From a virus, in the IMG/VR virus record IMGVR_UViG_3300036791_000872, positions 1 through 44,803 of that record: 44,803 nt of DNA; one strand, 5' to 3'. This document shows positions 19,001-26,194 of the stretch, piece by piece. Under the pieces are notes generated by a model. The model saw only the letters and a list, made by a program, of their open reading frames with translations, ran no database searches and was not told the origin of the DNA. The first letter of the stretch is position 1. Every line of letters begins with the position of its first letter. A program made the translations under genes and the position numbers.

Positions 19001-20574
19001 AGCTCGAGACCAGCGGGCAGCTCCACGACGCGCTCAACGATCCGAGCAGGAGCATGGACGGTGCCAAGGTGGACTCGCTGCGTCCTGACGAGCCGTTCTT
19101 GCGCACAACGGGCTGGAAGGCGCTGCCGCGCGGCGCCTATGACGAGATCCACTCAGGGCTGCGGCCATCGGGCACCCCGGGCCGGCTCGTCGGCAAGGCG
19201 CAGGGACTCGCCGCTGCGGGGATCCTCGGGCTGTCGCCGTCGTTCGTGATTATGAACTCGCTGGCGCACCTGTACCTTGCGACGGCCGGCACGCGCGGAC
19301 GCATCCTGTCTGACTCGCTGAAGTTCCCGCTGTGGTGGCACGGCCTCTCGGAGGAGGAGAAGAACATCGTGCGCTCCCACGCCGGCGGCCGCGGCGACTA
19401 CCACTTGCAGAAGATGGGCTCGACGGCACAGGGCAAGCTGCGCAGCTCGTGGAATGACCTGAAGGGCAAGGGCATCATGCGCGTGATCGGCCACGCCAAC
19501 CCGGTGCGGGCGCTGTTCAAGGCCGAGGACATGCAGTCCAACTTCTTCCGGCACATGACGTACTACAGCGCCGCCAAGCGCCAAGCGCTGCGCAACATCA
19601 CCACCGACATGGGACCTGCTGCGTCTGCTGCTGCACGGCTCGACCACGCGCTCAACGTTGGCCCCAAGGATGAGATGGCGCGACTGCTGCAAAGCCAGCC
19701 CGCGGCCGAGGAGCTCGGGCGCTACACGGTCAACATGATGGGCGACTACGCGCGGTTCACCAGCGGCGAGCGCAAGTGGCTCAACAACCGCGGGGTGCTG
19801 TTCTACAGCTTCCTGCGCCACGCCACGCGGACGCTGCTGCATGTGCTGCCGGTCAAGCACCCGATCGCCACGGCGCTCGTCGGCGAGCTCGGCAAGCTGC
19901 ACAACGATGAGGTCAAGAAGATGCTCGGCGGGGCCGACCTACCCTACGCGATGTCGCGGCTGTACTTCCACCACGGCAACGGCAAGCTGTCCTCGATCGA
20001 CCTGGCGCGTTCCTCGCCGATCGGCAGCCTCGCCACCGACGTCGCGACCGAGGGGTTCAAGGGGCTCGCCAAGGGGATCTCGCCGGCGCTGCAGCCTGTC
20101 ATCGACGCGATCTACGGCTCGACGCCGACCGGGCAGAAGATCAACGCCAACGCCTTCCAGGTGCTCAGCGAATACCTGGGGTTGTCCTATCCCTATCGGC
20201 TCGCGAAAGACCTGCGGTTCGGCACCAAGCCACAGACGCCCGAGAGCATCCCGCTCCTACACGAGCGCGCCTACAAGCCCAAGAGCAAGTCGGCACAGCA
20301 GTACGCGCTCGCCAAGGCGCAGGCGGCCGGCCCCGAGCAGCAGAAGCTGCTGGCGGGGCTCCTCGGCCTCTACCCCAAGCCCGACGACATCAGGGAGATC
20401 GCGGCGCATCAGCCGGCGATCGTCAAGGCGGCGGCCAAGGCGAGGAAGGCGAGCGGTGGCAGCGGGTTCTTCGAGCCACCCTCAAGCGGCGCCGCTAAGG
20501 CGCCATCGTCAAGCGGCTTCTTCGCGCCGTCTACGAGCAGCAAGCCCAAGGCCGGCAGCGGTTTCTTCCAATGA
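16060..20574 (+). CDS. Giant internal virion / ejection-type protein (1504 aa)
   Basis: Largest gene in the window. N-terminus: two copies of TGANPRGVAIxGPRA (36-50 and 67-81) each followed by PTVND. Residues about 175-280 are Gly/Ala-rich and amphipathic; 380-900 are long charged helices (JAMB-like Lys/Arg/Glu/Ala runs); 1045-1090 and 1240-1290 contain hydrophobic segments that could insert in membranes. The C-terminus has three short SGFF motifs. It is not a typical tape-measure protein (no TM-rich centre, no tail-tube genes nearby) and is best read as a podovirus ejection protein; a protein-level enzymatic motif was not found. Confidence 0.6.
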   Translation: MPGIGSPVWNPSGPGSRPKAAPPPPRIPVAPPSTRTGANPRGVAISGPRAPSGRPTVNDRSATTLYTGANPRGVAIAGPRATPKTPTVNDKKAVGDVFKLQSPKQQAAILKGLKGADPWVAKAVNGALATLPADHKDAILHELAVARGGTDIWGDIGGALGGAAKDVYSLLPNANPLKGAYKQQTPTAGKLLAGGAAAGLTGLANISAKATAGPTGLGTHGISTAGVGGGALPQILLKAPADIAKATVQDPSVIPKTIKGLGETAIGSAAALAELPVKAVQEGPLKAGKQIVKAAAKDYSSRYGPLVSGNDKAFIARIKKEGAGSEALDALGFAGGADATLGRIVSGAARTGEELGQGGRLIRALTAERPALKISGNEVRRQELAGTAGRAMAQRLEDKLRKARGSGQVETKAGEVRPITRIHNYDMQMRKLISGIAARHRYLMQQSINREVRHGAEPEFRKLSSAEQKAATHVLEGTVRLRSGPKAAQADIRRMMDNIIAERARNHLSPGNRIASKIADKVDNLQQLDQLHGSTEKWLTPKLADWQAREAARSARVDEALPDSFLHQSSAEARRLRSQGEFFGVAHPDELHDQAERAGSALDQHALRDAPGTIRDAHREVERVTAKLAKARQREAVALARLRAGKGLPKIPGHAEAKRAEARAGAVVRERTAQLAQAQKREAEALARQGGIRGPYRGRTDITGKPLPAGVYEGIDRAQRRRALAEERLRAAKVNRGQRIQERVELGKMNRHELPLEPHEAERIFSRQRETAHLEDALAHAKREHASAKEYGAYAKEQAAHGRQDRLHEYLANKEEHLRQYSARVRDLAQAHGLPEPAFMHHNPLPKEDFTARTLGSGQGAQSPPKHTTYKQYRGGAVDRSPEAYFGSVARAIRAAHQWRHVDEQFRRNALPSPSASAIHEALGEDKHPTDLTGHELSQVMLHQGTDLHNIRFYNPGRLAESTLEEHGLVKGSRAGTQPHELETSGQLHDALNDPSRSMDGAKVDSLRPDEPFLRTTGWKALPRGAYDEIHSGLRPSGTPGRLVGKAQGLAAAGILGLSPSFVIMNSLAHLYLATAGTRGRILSDSLKFPLWWHGLSEEEKNIVRSHAGGRGDYHLQKMGSTAQGKLRSSWNDLKGKGIMRVIGHANPVRALFKAEDMQSNFFRHMTYYSAAKRQALRNITTDMGPAASAAARLDHALNVGPKDEMARLLQSQPAAEELGRYTVNMMGDYARFTSGERKWLNNRGVLFYSFLRHATRTLLHVLPVKHPIATALVGELGKLHNDEVKKMLGGADLPYAMSRLYFHHGNGKLSSIDLARSSPIGSLATDVATEGFKGLAKGISPALQPVIDAIYGSTPTGQKINANAFQVLSEYLGLSYPYRLAKDLRFGTKPQTPESIPLLHERAYKPKSKSAQQYALAKAQAAGPEQQKLLAGLLGLYPKPDDIREIAAHQPAIVKAAAKARKASGGSGFFEPPSSGAAKAPSSSGFFAPSTSSKPKAGSGFFQ

Positions 20575-21710
20575 CGTCCTTCTCCCCCAACCAGCAGAAG
20601 TTCATCGCGACCTACTCGAAGATGACCGGCCTGCATCCGGGCGTCGTGTCGGCGCAGGTTGCCGCCGAGGAGCCCGTGGGCGCGCACTCCGGCTACCACG
20701 GGACGCAGGATTGGCTCAACATCGGGATCACCGACTCCGGCCCGATGGGTGCCGGCAACCCTGCATGGCGCGACCCCGTGGCAGCGGCCAAGCTGTCGGC
20801 CAATTGGGTCGCCGGTAGGACGTCGATCCCGGGGTTCGGGCGCGCATCCTCGGGGATCCGCTCGATCCTCAGCACAGCCGGTCAAAGTCCGCAGGCGCAG
20901 ATCTCCGCGCTACAGCGAAGCGGCTGGGCGAGCTCGGGCTACCCGAGCCTCGGATCGCTGTACGCCAGCTACGGGCGTAACAACCCATCAGTCAGCGGCA
21001 TTGGCGGCGGCGGCGGCAGCGCGGCCAGCGCGGCGAGCGGCGTGGACGGCGCTCGCTGGGGCACCACACAGGTGCAGGCGTTTGATAAGGCGGGCTACCA
21101 GCAGGCGCAGCGGCGCTTCATCGCCGGCAGCTACCTCTCCAAGGCGACCAACCCGTTCCAGATCGGCCCCAAGGCGAACCTCGGCCCCAATCCGCTGTTC
21201 ACCTCGGGGCTGCTGACGACCAAAGCGCCCAACCGAAACGACTACATCTCAGCGCAGACCAAGCTGCAGCGTCTCGCCGGTGGCCAGCCATTGACTGCGC
21301 ATCCACAGTTGCAGCAGCTCAAGATGTCGAACATCGCCGGCGGCTTCTTGCCGGCGGGCGCGAAGTACATCGTCGGCCGCAAGGACCAAGGACGCGATGG
21401 GCAGACGAATCCTGGCGGCGCGATCGTCGCTAACGGCAACGGGCATGTCGTCAACGTCCTGTCAAACCCGGGCGGCTTTGGACCAAGATATCCGTTGATC
21501 CATTTCACCAGCGGCCCGTTCGCTGGCAGGACGCTGTATTTCGGGCACACGCTTTCGGCTGTGAAGCCGGGGCAGTCTGTGAGGCCGGGGCAGGTGATTT
21601 CGCATACGGGCACGACGGGGATCGGCAATGCCACGGTGCCCGGATGGTTTGAGATCGGATACGCCGATGGCGGTAGCCCGGGGCCGTTCGGCCAGCGGGT
21701 GCCGTTCTAG
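20571..21710 (+). CDS. Two-domain virion-associated cell-wall hydrolase (lysozyme-like plus M23-like)
   Basis: 379 aa, overlapping the giant gene by four bases. Residues 1-125 look like a glycosidase domain of the type seen in flagellar/phage muramidases (QQKFIATYSKMTGLHPGVVSAQVAAEEP, WLNIGITDSG, SIPGFGRASSGI). Residues about 255-379 resemble peptidase M23 (KDQGRDGQTNPGGAIV, LYFGHT, KPGQSVRPGQVISHTG). The first M23 ligand site is changed to DQGRD and the final HxH is replaced by WFEIG, so the M23 half may be inactive or only binds wall. Position after the ejection proteins suggests wall degradation at DNA entry. Confidence 0.7.
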   Translation: MTSFSPNQQKFIATYSKMTGLHPGVVSAQVAAEEPVGAHSGYHGTQDWLNIGITDSGPMGAGNPAWRDPVAAAKLSANWVAGRTSIPGFGRASSGIRSILSTAGQSPQAQISALQRSGWASSGYPSLGSLYASYGRNNPSVSGIGGGGGSAASAASGVDGARWGTTQVQAFDKAGYQQAQRRFIAGSYLSKATNPFQIGPKANLGPNPLFTSGLLTTKAPNRNDYISAQTKLQRLAGGQPLTAHPQLQQLKMSNIAGGFLPAGAKYIVGRKDQGRDGQTNPGGAIVANGNGHVVNVLSNPGGFGPRYPLIHFTSGPFAGRTLYFGHTLSAVKPGQSVRPGQVISHTGTTGIGNATVPGWFEIGYADGGSPGPFGQRVPF

Positions 21711-21728
21711 AAGAAGTAAGGAGAAGGC

Positions 21729-21905
21729 ATGGCACAGAGCGCATTCGACAAGTTGGCGTCCCAGCTCGCCGCCAAGGGGGTCAAGAGTCCCGGTGGCTTG
21801 GCGTACACGATCGGCGCCAACAAGTACGGCAAGGGGACGATGGCCGAGGCCGCGAGCAAGAAGCAGTCGGTCCAGAGCGTGCTGCGCAAGCGGCAGCGCA
21901 AATGA
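21729..21905 (+). CDS. Small basic conserved-type phage protein (58 aa)
   Basis: 58 aa, ATG behind AAGGAGAAGG. The sequence has a KSPGGLAYTIGANKYGK centre, a pattern I associate with small phage proteins that accompany virion genes, and a basic C-terminus (LRKRQRK). Its stop overlaps the next ATG (AATGA). Exact role unknown. Confidence 0.6.
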   Translation: MAQSAFDKLASQLAAKGVKSPGGLAYTIGANKYGKGTMAEAASKKQSVQSVLRKRQRK

Positions 21906-22450
21906 AGGCGAAGCCGGAGCTGGCGCGGACCGACCGAGGGCGCGAGGGCTACACCGACGAGGAGGTGATGACCTGCCTGCTGGCGTTGGTGATGTGCTCG
22001 GGCAACGTCACCACTGCGTTGGAGTTCCTCAAGCAGGAGAAAGGTCTCAGCCCCAACAAGGACACGCTCCACCAGTGGCGCAGGGGCAAGTGGGCGCAGC
22101 AATACGATCGGCTGCGCGAGAAGCACGTAGCCGAGCTCGAGGCGACGCTCGCCGGCGACATGCGCGAGGTGGCGGCAACCGCACTCGGCGTTCAGATGAT
22201 CGCGCTCGACCAGGCCAAGCAGCGGCTGCTCGCCGGCAAGGAGGAGGATCCCGCCCGAGCCGCGGCCAACCTCTCCAGGGTGATGCAGGTCTCGACTGAT
22301 CGAATGCTGCTGCTGAGCGGTCGCCCGACGCAGATTTCAGAGAGCCGCGACGTCGCCGAGATCCTGCGCGGTCTCGTCGCGATCGGCGTGCTCGAGCCAC
22401 CCGACGTCGCCGACGCCACGGTGGTGGAGGAGGAGGAAGATGCCGCCTGA
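21902..22450 (+). CDS. Putative terminase small subunit (HTH, TerS-like)
   Basis: 182 aa. Residues 15-70 look like a helix-turn-helix (YTDEEVMTCLLALVMCSGNVTTALEFL, then DTLHQWRRGKWAQQYD). Residues 90-150 carry the helical DRMLLLSGRPTQISESRDVAEILRGL pattern frequent in phage small terminases. TerS binds the pac/cos site and hands DNA to TerL. It lies 22 kb from terL in circular coordinates, an unusual separation, so another DNA-binding role is possible. It overlaps the holin-like gene by 11 bases. Confidence 0.5.
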   Translation: MKAKPELARTDRGREGYTDEEVMTCLLALVMCSGNVTTALEFLKQEKGLSPNKDTLHQWRRGKWAQQYDRLREKHVAELEATLAGDMREVAATALGVQMIALDQAKQRLLAGKEEDPARAAANLSRVMQVSTDRMLLLSGRPTQISESRDVAEILRGLVAIGVLEPPDVADATVVEEEEDAA

Positions 22451-22661
22451 GCCGCCGCTTCGCAAGCAGTGGCTGAAGTCGCTGGCGACGGTGCCTTGGA
22501 CATTCGCGATCGGCTTGGTGATGTTTACCGTGGTCGTCGGCGGCCTGATCTCGGTCTTCAACCCGCGCTATCCGGTGACCGACTACTTCCGAAACGTGGC
22601 GATCGTGACCGCTGCGCTGCTGCTGGCGATCGGCGGCTACAACGGCTCAAAGTTGCGATGA
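22440..22661 (+). CDS. Holin-like small membrane protein
   Basis: 73 aa with two hydrophobic helices (about 18-40 and 52-67), a short charged N-terminus and a KLR end. Size, two-TM topology and position at the end of the late operon fit a class II holin, which opens the membrane for an endolysin without signal peptide. It overlaps genes on both sides. No family is recognised from sequence alone, so the call is topological. Confidence 0.55.
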   Translation: MPPEPPLRKQWLKSLATVPWTFAIGLVMFTVVVGGLISVFNPRYPVTDYFRNVAIVTAALLLAIGGYNGSKLR

Positions 22662-22741
22662 GCGAGGTGCTCTGGATCGTCGTGGCGATCGTCGTGGCGA
22701 TCGCATTAGTTGCTGCATACGCCCGCTTCCGGCGTCGCTAA
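22658..22741 (+). CDS. Tiny single-TM peptide
   Basis: 27 aa, coupled to the holin-like gene by ATGA. One helix of V/I/A/L (IVVAIVVAIALVAA) follows three N-terminal polar residues and ends in RFRRR, so a single-span membrane peptide with a cytoplasmic basic end is likely. It is the last gene of the late operon before two hairpins. Could be a holin partner or antiholin; too short to be sure it is translated. Confidence 0.45.
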   Translation: MSEVLWIVVAIVVAIALVAAYARFRRR

Positions 22742-22765
22742 ACGGTCTCGGGGGCGTTACATAAG

Positions 22766-22787
22766 CCTCCCGTCCCCGAGCGGGAGG
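22766..22787 (+). terminator. First hairpin after the late operon
   Basis: CCTCCCG (22766-22772) pairs with CGGGAGG (22781-22787) around an 8-base loop, 24 bases after the last late gene. No T run follows; it probably works with the second hairpin. Confidence 0.5.
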
Positions 22788-22829
22788 TGGGTGCCCACGC
22801 CCTACGCATCAGTGGTGCATCCATCCCCA

Positions 22830-22859
22830 GGAGAGCCTCCCCTACCGGGGGGGCTCTCC
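22830..22859 (+). terminator. Main terminator of the late operon
   Basis: GGAGAGCC (22830-22837) pairs with GGCTCTCC (22852-22859); the inner bases extend the stem to about 12-14 pairs with one G-U. GCGTTTC follows. The 225-bp gap from 22742 to 22966 otherwise holds a relatively AT-rich stretch with TTTACA at about 22900, a possible weak promoter toward the next ORF. Confidence 0.7.
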
Positions 22860-22966
22860 GCGTTTCAGCAACATGCCTGCACCCCCGATATCAACCTCTT
22901 TACAAGCAACCGAAAGATGTAGGGTTCTAGCGGTTGAGCTTCTCAGGGATCTCTCAGGAAGGAGAT

Positions 22967-23233
22967 GTGTCGGTGCAATCGCCGGGGAGTCGTTTGGAGC
23001 TGGTGGCAGGCGAGCAGCAGGATGATTTGGACGAGCACCTTGACGCGGCGATTGCCGAGCTCACTGAGGTTGTGCTCCTGTTGCCCGAGTCTGACCAGTT
23101 GCGGGAGGCCCTTCCTTGGACGCTGCTGGCTCTGAAGTCGCGGCGCGCTCTGCCCCTCGCTGCGCGACGACGGCCTCGAGCAGGTCGTACACGGCATCAA
23201 GCATCTGCTCAACCCGCGTCAGCCGGTCGGTGA
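22967..23233 (+). CDS. Possible small acidic protein, convergent with the repressor
   Basis: About 88 aa, GTG at 22967 or 22973 behind AAGGAG (the second start has better spacing). The first 55 residues look protein-like (acidic, helical, DDLDEHLDAAIAELTEVVLLL), but the last 30 are Arg/Pro/Ala-rich and lie antisense to the repressor C-terminus over 173 bases. Either it is real with a low-complexity end, or only a short upstream part is used. No family recognised. Confidence 0.35.
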   Translation: MSVQSPGSRLELVAGEQQDDLDEHLDAAIAELTEVVLLLPESDQLREALPWTLLALKSRRALPLAARRRPRAGRTRHQASAQPASAGR

Positions 23234-23513
23234 GGTCGTAGGGTACGGCCCGCGTCAGCCGGCCGATCTGAGTGCGGAGGTCGGTTGCCTCCGGTCCCTC
23301 GCCGGCGATGAGGTAGGCCACCGGCACGTCGTGGTAGTCCGCCAGCCGGTCGAGGTGCTCCTCGCTCGGTATATGCGTTCCGCCCTGCCAGCTCTGGTAA
23401 GTCCTGACGCTGACGCCGAGGTATTCGGCGATCGTCGCCTGCGTGAGGCCGGAGAGCAGCCTCAACTCCTTGATCCGAGCGCCTATCGCCTTCCGTTGCT
23501 GCGCCGATGCCAT
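23061..23513 (-). CDS. XRE-family repressor (CI-like immunity regulator)
   Basis: 150 aa from the ATG at 23513, chosen over the GTG at 23522 because AAGGGG sits eight bases upstream. Residues 10-65 are an XRE helix-turn-helix (IKELRLLSGLTQATIAEYLGVSVRTYQSWQGG, then HLDRLADYHDVPVAYLIAGE). The C-terminal part has a coiled-coil-like segment (LTDRLTRVEQMLDAVYDLLE) for dimerisation and a disordered tail. It is transcribed opposite to the early operon, with palindromic DNA between, the standard layout of a lysogeny switch. Confidence 0.85.
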   Translation of the reverse strand: MASAQQRKAIGARIKELRLLSGLTQATIAEYLGVSVRTYQSWQGGTHIPSEEHLDRLADYHDVPVAYLIAGEGPEATDLRTQIGRLTRAVPYDLTDRLTRVEQMLDAVYDLLEAVVAQRGAERAATSEPAASKEGPPATGQTRATGAQPQ

Positions 23514-23530
23514 CCAAGTCACCCCTTGTT

Positions 23531-23561
23531 TCCTGCGTAAACGCTGTTGTTATACGCAGGA
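23531..23561. promoter_or_regulatory. Candidate repressor operator (inverted repeat)
   Basis: TCCTGCGTA (23531-23539) and TACGCAGGA (23553-23561) form perfect 9-base arms 13 bases apart, 18 bases upstream of the repressor start. On the minus strand the right arm contains GCGTATAAC, which could be the repressor -10, so binding would autoregulate. Its TGCGT half-sites resemble the dispersed palindromes at 35957-40391. Confidence 0.6.
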
Positions 23562-23645
23562 TATGCGAAGGGTCGGCGTCCCGCGTTAGAAGTTGCCTAA
23601 ACCTCGCCAGATTTCCGACTCGCAAACATAAATCTGCCCTGTGTC

Positions 23646-23674
23646 TTGACTGCGTGATCTCATCGCGATAACTT
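23646..23674 (+). promoter_or_regulatory. Early promoter, sigma70/SigA type
   Basis: TTGACT (23646-23651), a spacer of exactly 17, then TAACTT (23669-23674). The expected start of transcription, about 23680-23682, is only 3-5 bases before the ATG at 23685, so the first early mRNA should be leaderless or nearly so. Confidence 0.7.
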
Positions 23675-23684
23675 CCCGCACAAG

Positions 23685-23891
23685 ATGCGTAGGGAAGGTC
23701 AGCGAGACCCATCCGTCGTCGGCACACCGTTCACGCGGCTGACGATCATCACGGAGCGCAAGCTTGTCGCGGACTTCCGCAAATACGTTGCCGTCCCGCA
23801 TGGGCGCACCGTTTCGGGCGAGCTGCGGCTCATCATGGCCGAGGAGATCGCCTACGAGCGCGCGCAGCGTCGTGCCAAGAGGGCCGCATGA
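23685..23891 (+). CDS. Small RHH-like DNA-binding protein, first early gene
   Basis: 68 aa. Pattern of a ribbon-helix-helix: strand FTRLTIIT, helix RKLVADFRKYVAV, turn PHGRT, helix VSGELRLIMAEEIAYER. Such dimers bind operators through the strand pair. It is the first gene divergent from the repressor, so a Cro-like or antirepressor role is likely. No ribosome binding site precedes its ATG, in line with a leaderless message. The RHH assignment is by pattern only. Confidence 0.6.
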   Translation: MRREGQRDPSVVGTPFTRLTIITERKLVADFRKYVAVPHGRTVSGELRLIMAEEIAYERAQRRAKRAA

Positions 23892-24100
23892 CCGGAGCAC
23901 TCGCCGCCCTGGTCGCTGCTGCTGTCTTCCTTGCGGGCATCCTGCTGCTTGCGCGGCTGATGCGCCGCTACGTCTCGGCCAGGACCGCCAAGCCGATGAG
24001 CGAGCATGATGCTCAGCTCAACTTGTACGGCGGCCCGCACCGCAACGTCGAGAACGTCGCGCACTCCAATCACGACGGGGTACTCGTAGGGAGGGACTAG
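23888..24100 (+). CDS. Small single-pass membrane protein
   Basis: 70 aa, ATG inside the previous stop (ATGA). Residues 2-24 form one hydrophobic helix (GALAALVAAAVFLAGILLLARL), followed by RRY and a polar His/Asn-rich tail. A small early membrane protein could be a superinfection-exclusion factor, but this is only a guess from position and topology. Confidence 0.6.
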   Translation: MTGALAALVAAAVFLAGILLLARLMRRYVSARTAKPMSEHDAQLNLYGGPHRNVENVAHSNHDGVLVGRD

Positions 24101-24328
24101 GTGGGCGCAACCCTCGCTTCGACGGGCAGGGGAAGGCGCATCCACCAGATCGTGCAGGTCGGCCAGCGCTGGCGCCGCGAGGATGGCCTGGTGATTCTCG
24201 TCGTGCAGGTACATCGCGCCGACGAGTCGATCGAGGCCAAGCCCGTCGCGCCGGCGGTTCCCTGTCGCTTCCCCGTTGACTTCGCGATGTTGCGCGAGCA
24301 CTTCGAGCTGCTGACGAGGGTCGGATGA
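24101..24328 (+). CDS. Hypothetical early protein (75 aa)
   Basis: 75 aa, GTG immediately after the upstream TAG, with GGGAGGG nearby. It has a basic N-terminus and a beta-like middle (QVGQRWRREDGLVILVVQVHR). It overlaps the ERF gene start by four bases (ATGA). Nothing recognised. Confidence 0.55.
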   Translation: MGATLASTGRGRRIHQIVQVGQRWRREDGLVILVVQVHRADESIEAKPVAPAVPCRFPVDFAMLREHFELLTRVG

Positions 24329-25041
24329 GCACGCACTCCGAGCAGCTCGGCGAGCTCGCCACCGCGCTGAGCGCCGCCCAGGGCGAGTTCGGGGCGATCC
24401 CCAAGGACACCGACAACCCCTTCTTCGGCAGCAAGTTCTCGAGCCTGGCGACCGTGCGCAAGGTCTCCGCGCCGGTGCTCGCCAAGCATGGCCTGTCGGT
24501 CAGTCAGTGGATCGGCTTTGATGAGACGGGCGATCTGCTGACGACGGTGCTGCTGCACAACTCCGGCCAGTTCATCTCGGACACGATGCGACTGCATCTC
24601 GTCAAGATCGACCCGCAGTCGCAAGGCTCGGCGACGACATACGCCAAGCGCTACTCATACATGGCCGCACTCGGACTGGTCTCCGACGACGACGACGACG
24701 GCAGCGCGGCCATGCCACGGCAGGAGCGGCGCCCGCAGGCTCGCTCAAACATGCAGCGTGCCGAGGCGCCGCAGCCGACGGCCAAGCCACCGCAGGCGAC
24801 TGCGCGGCCCGTCAACACCGGCGAGCGAGGGCTAATCAACGCGCGCGCGGGCGCGCGAGGGCTGGCACCGTCGGCGCTGGCCAACGTGATCCTGGTCGCG
24901 ACCGGCTCAGAGGAGCGCGACTGGAAAGCCGAGGAGGACGCGCAGGCGTGGCTCAAGCGTGCGCTGGACCGGCTGCCCGCCGGCTCGATGGACGCAGTGC
25001 TGCGCGGCATCGAACAACCAGAGGAGGCTACAAGTGGGTGA
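24325..25041 (+). CDS. erf: ERF-family single-strand annealing recombinase
   Basis: 238 aa. The ERF signature is clear: ELATALSAAQGEFGAIPKDTDNPFFGSKFSSLATV, ending with the GSATTYAKRYSYMAALGL block and an acidic run (DDDDDG). These proteins anneal complementary DNA ends for phage recombination and circularisation. Residues 130-238 are a basic linker and a small C-terminal domain. It heads a recombination cluster with two nucleases downstream. Confidence 0.92.
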   Translation: MSTHSEQLGELATALSAAQGEFGAIPKDTDNPFFGSKFSSLATVRKVSAPVLAKHGLSVSQWIGFDETGDLLTTVLLHNSGQFISDTMRLHLVKIDPQSQGSATTYAKRYSYMAALGLVSDDDDDGSAAMPRQERRPQARSNMQRAEAPQPTAKPPQATARPVNTGERGLINARAGARGLAPSALANVILVATGSEERDWKAEEDAQAWLKRALDRLPAGSMDAVLRGIEQPEEATSG

Positions 25042-25369
25042 GCATGGCGAGATCGTGAGCGCCACCAAGCCGTTCGGGCAGTTCCTGCTCGAGCAGCGCA
25101 ACGGTGGTCTGCACGGCGAACTGTCTGACCGGCTGCGCGAGGTCGTGGAAGCCGTCGCCGAACACGGCAAGGTCGGGGCGCTGGTGCTGACCGTTACGGT
25201 CAAGCCCACCGGCGCGAGCGGCCAGTACATCGTCTCGGATGCGATCTCGGCCAAGGTGCCCGAGGCCGATCGTGGCGCGTCGCTGTTCTTCGCCGACGAT
25301 CACGGCAACCTCAGTCGCACCGATCCGCGCCAGCCTGAGCTGCCGTTGCAGGACATCTCGGCGGCCTGA
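25034..25369 (+). CDS. Hypothetical protein in recombination operon (111 aa)
   Basis: 111 aa from the GTG at 25034, which overlaps the ERF stop by eight bases and has GAGGAGG seven bases upstream. Pattern: an N-terminal helix (LRDRL... region as LSDRLREVVEAVAEHG), a beta hairpin (ALVLTVTVKPTG) and a polar end. Position between ERF and DUF2303 suggests a recombination or replication accessory protein. Family not recognised. Confidence 0.65.
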   Translation: MGEHGEIVSATKPFGQFLLEQRNGGLHGELSDRLREVVEAVAEHGKVGALVLTVTVKPTGASGQYIVSDAISAKVPEADRGASLFFADDHGNLSRTDPRQPELPLQDISAA

Positions 25370-26190
25370 TGGAGGACCCCAACTCAATCCAAGCCGCGCT
25401 CGACGCCGGCGCTGCGCTGGCCGAGCCCGCCGCGCTTGATCCCGACGTCCCCGTCTACAACGTCATCGTCCCGCACGGTGGCAGTCACGCGCTGATTTCG
25501 ACGGAGAAGTGGGCGCCCGCACCGCGGCGACCCAAAGGTGCCTACCGACCTGCGACGCTCGGCGCGTTCAAAGACCTGGTGAACCGCCACCAGGACGCGG
25601 ACCGGACAACGATCTGGGTGCATCCGACCAGCGGGCGCGTCGTTGCCGTGTTCAACGACAACTCGCTCGAGCAGGGTCCCGCATGGCGTGACCACCGCGC
25701 GGTGCTGCAGATGGCTCATACCGCCGAATGGCTGCACTGGACCCGGCTCGACGGGCAACTGCTGTCTCAGACCGCGTTTGCCGAGCACGTCGAGGACGGA
25801 CTGACCGAGATCGCTGAGCCGCCGGCGGCCGATCTGCTCGAGCTCGCGCAGAGTTTCCACGCGCATCAGACCGCCGCGTTCCGCTCGGCGATCCGGCTGC
25901 AGGACGGCAGTGTGCAGATGCAGTACGACGAGGAGATCGAGGCCAAGGCCGGTCGCAGCGGCCAACTGAGCGTGCCCAGCGAGTTCTCGCTTATGGTCTC
26001 GCCGTTTCTCGGCGAGACGCCCAGGTTTCTCAAGGCGCGGCTGCGCTACCGGCTCAGCGGTGGCAGACTGACTCTCGGCTACCGGCTCAACCGGCCGGTC
26101 GAGTTCGTGCAGACCATCCTGCGGGACATCTTCAAGGAGTTGGACGAGGAGTTCTCCACGGTGTTCCTCGGCGAGCCGGAGGAAGCGTGA
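25369..26190 (+). CDS. DUF2303 family protein (YfdQ-like)
   Basis: 273 aa, coupled by TGATG. It contains the family features VVAVFNDNSLEQGPAWRDHRAVLQM, WLHWTRLDGQLLSQTAFAEHVEDGL, and a C-terminal beta region (GGRLTLGYRLNRPVEFVQ). DUF2303 proteins are common in phage recombination blocks near ERF or RecT, but their biochemistry is not established. Neighbours here fit that pattern. Confidence 0.8.
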   Translation: MEDPNSIQAALDAGAALAEPAALDPDVPVYNVIVPHGGSHALISTEKWAPAPRRPKGAYRPATLGAFKDLVNRHQDADRTTIWVHPTSGRVVAVFNDNSLEQGPAWRDHRAVLQMAHTAEWLHWTRLDGQLLSQTAFAEHVEDGLTEIAEPPAADLLELAQSFHAHQTAAFRSAIRLQDGSVQMQYDEEIEAKAGRSGQLSVPSEFSLMVSPFLGETPRFLKARLRYRLSGGRLTLGYRLNRPVEFVQTILRDIFKELDEEFSTVFLGEPEEA

Positions 26191-26194
26191 ACGC

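Noticed and set aside
22337-22561. Minus-strand small ORFs in the TerS/holin area
   Set aside because: No start signals and they overlap coupled plus-strand genes.
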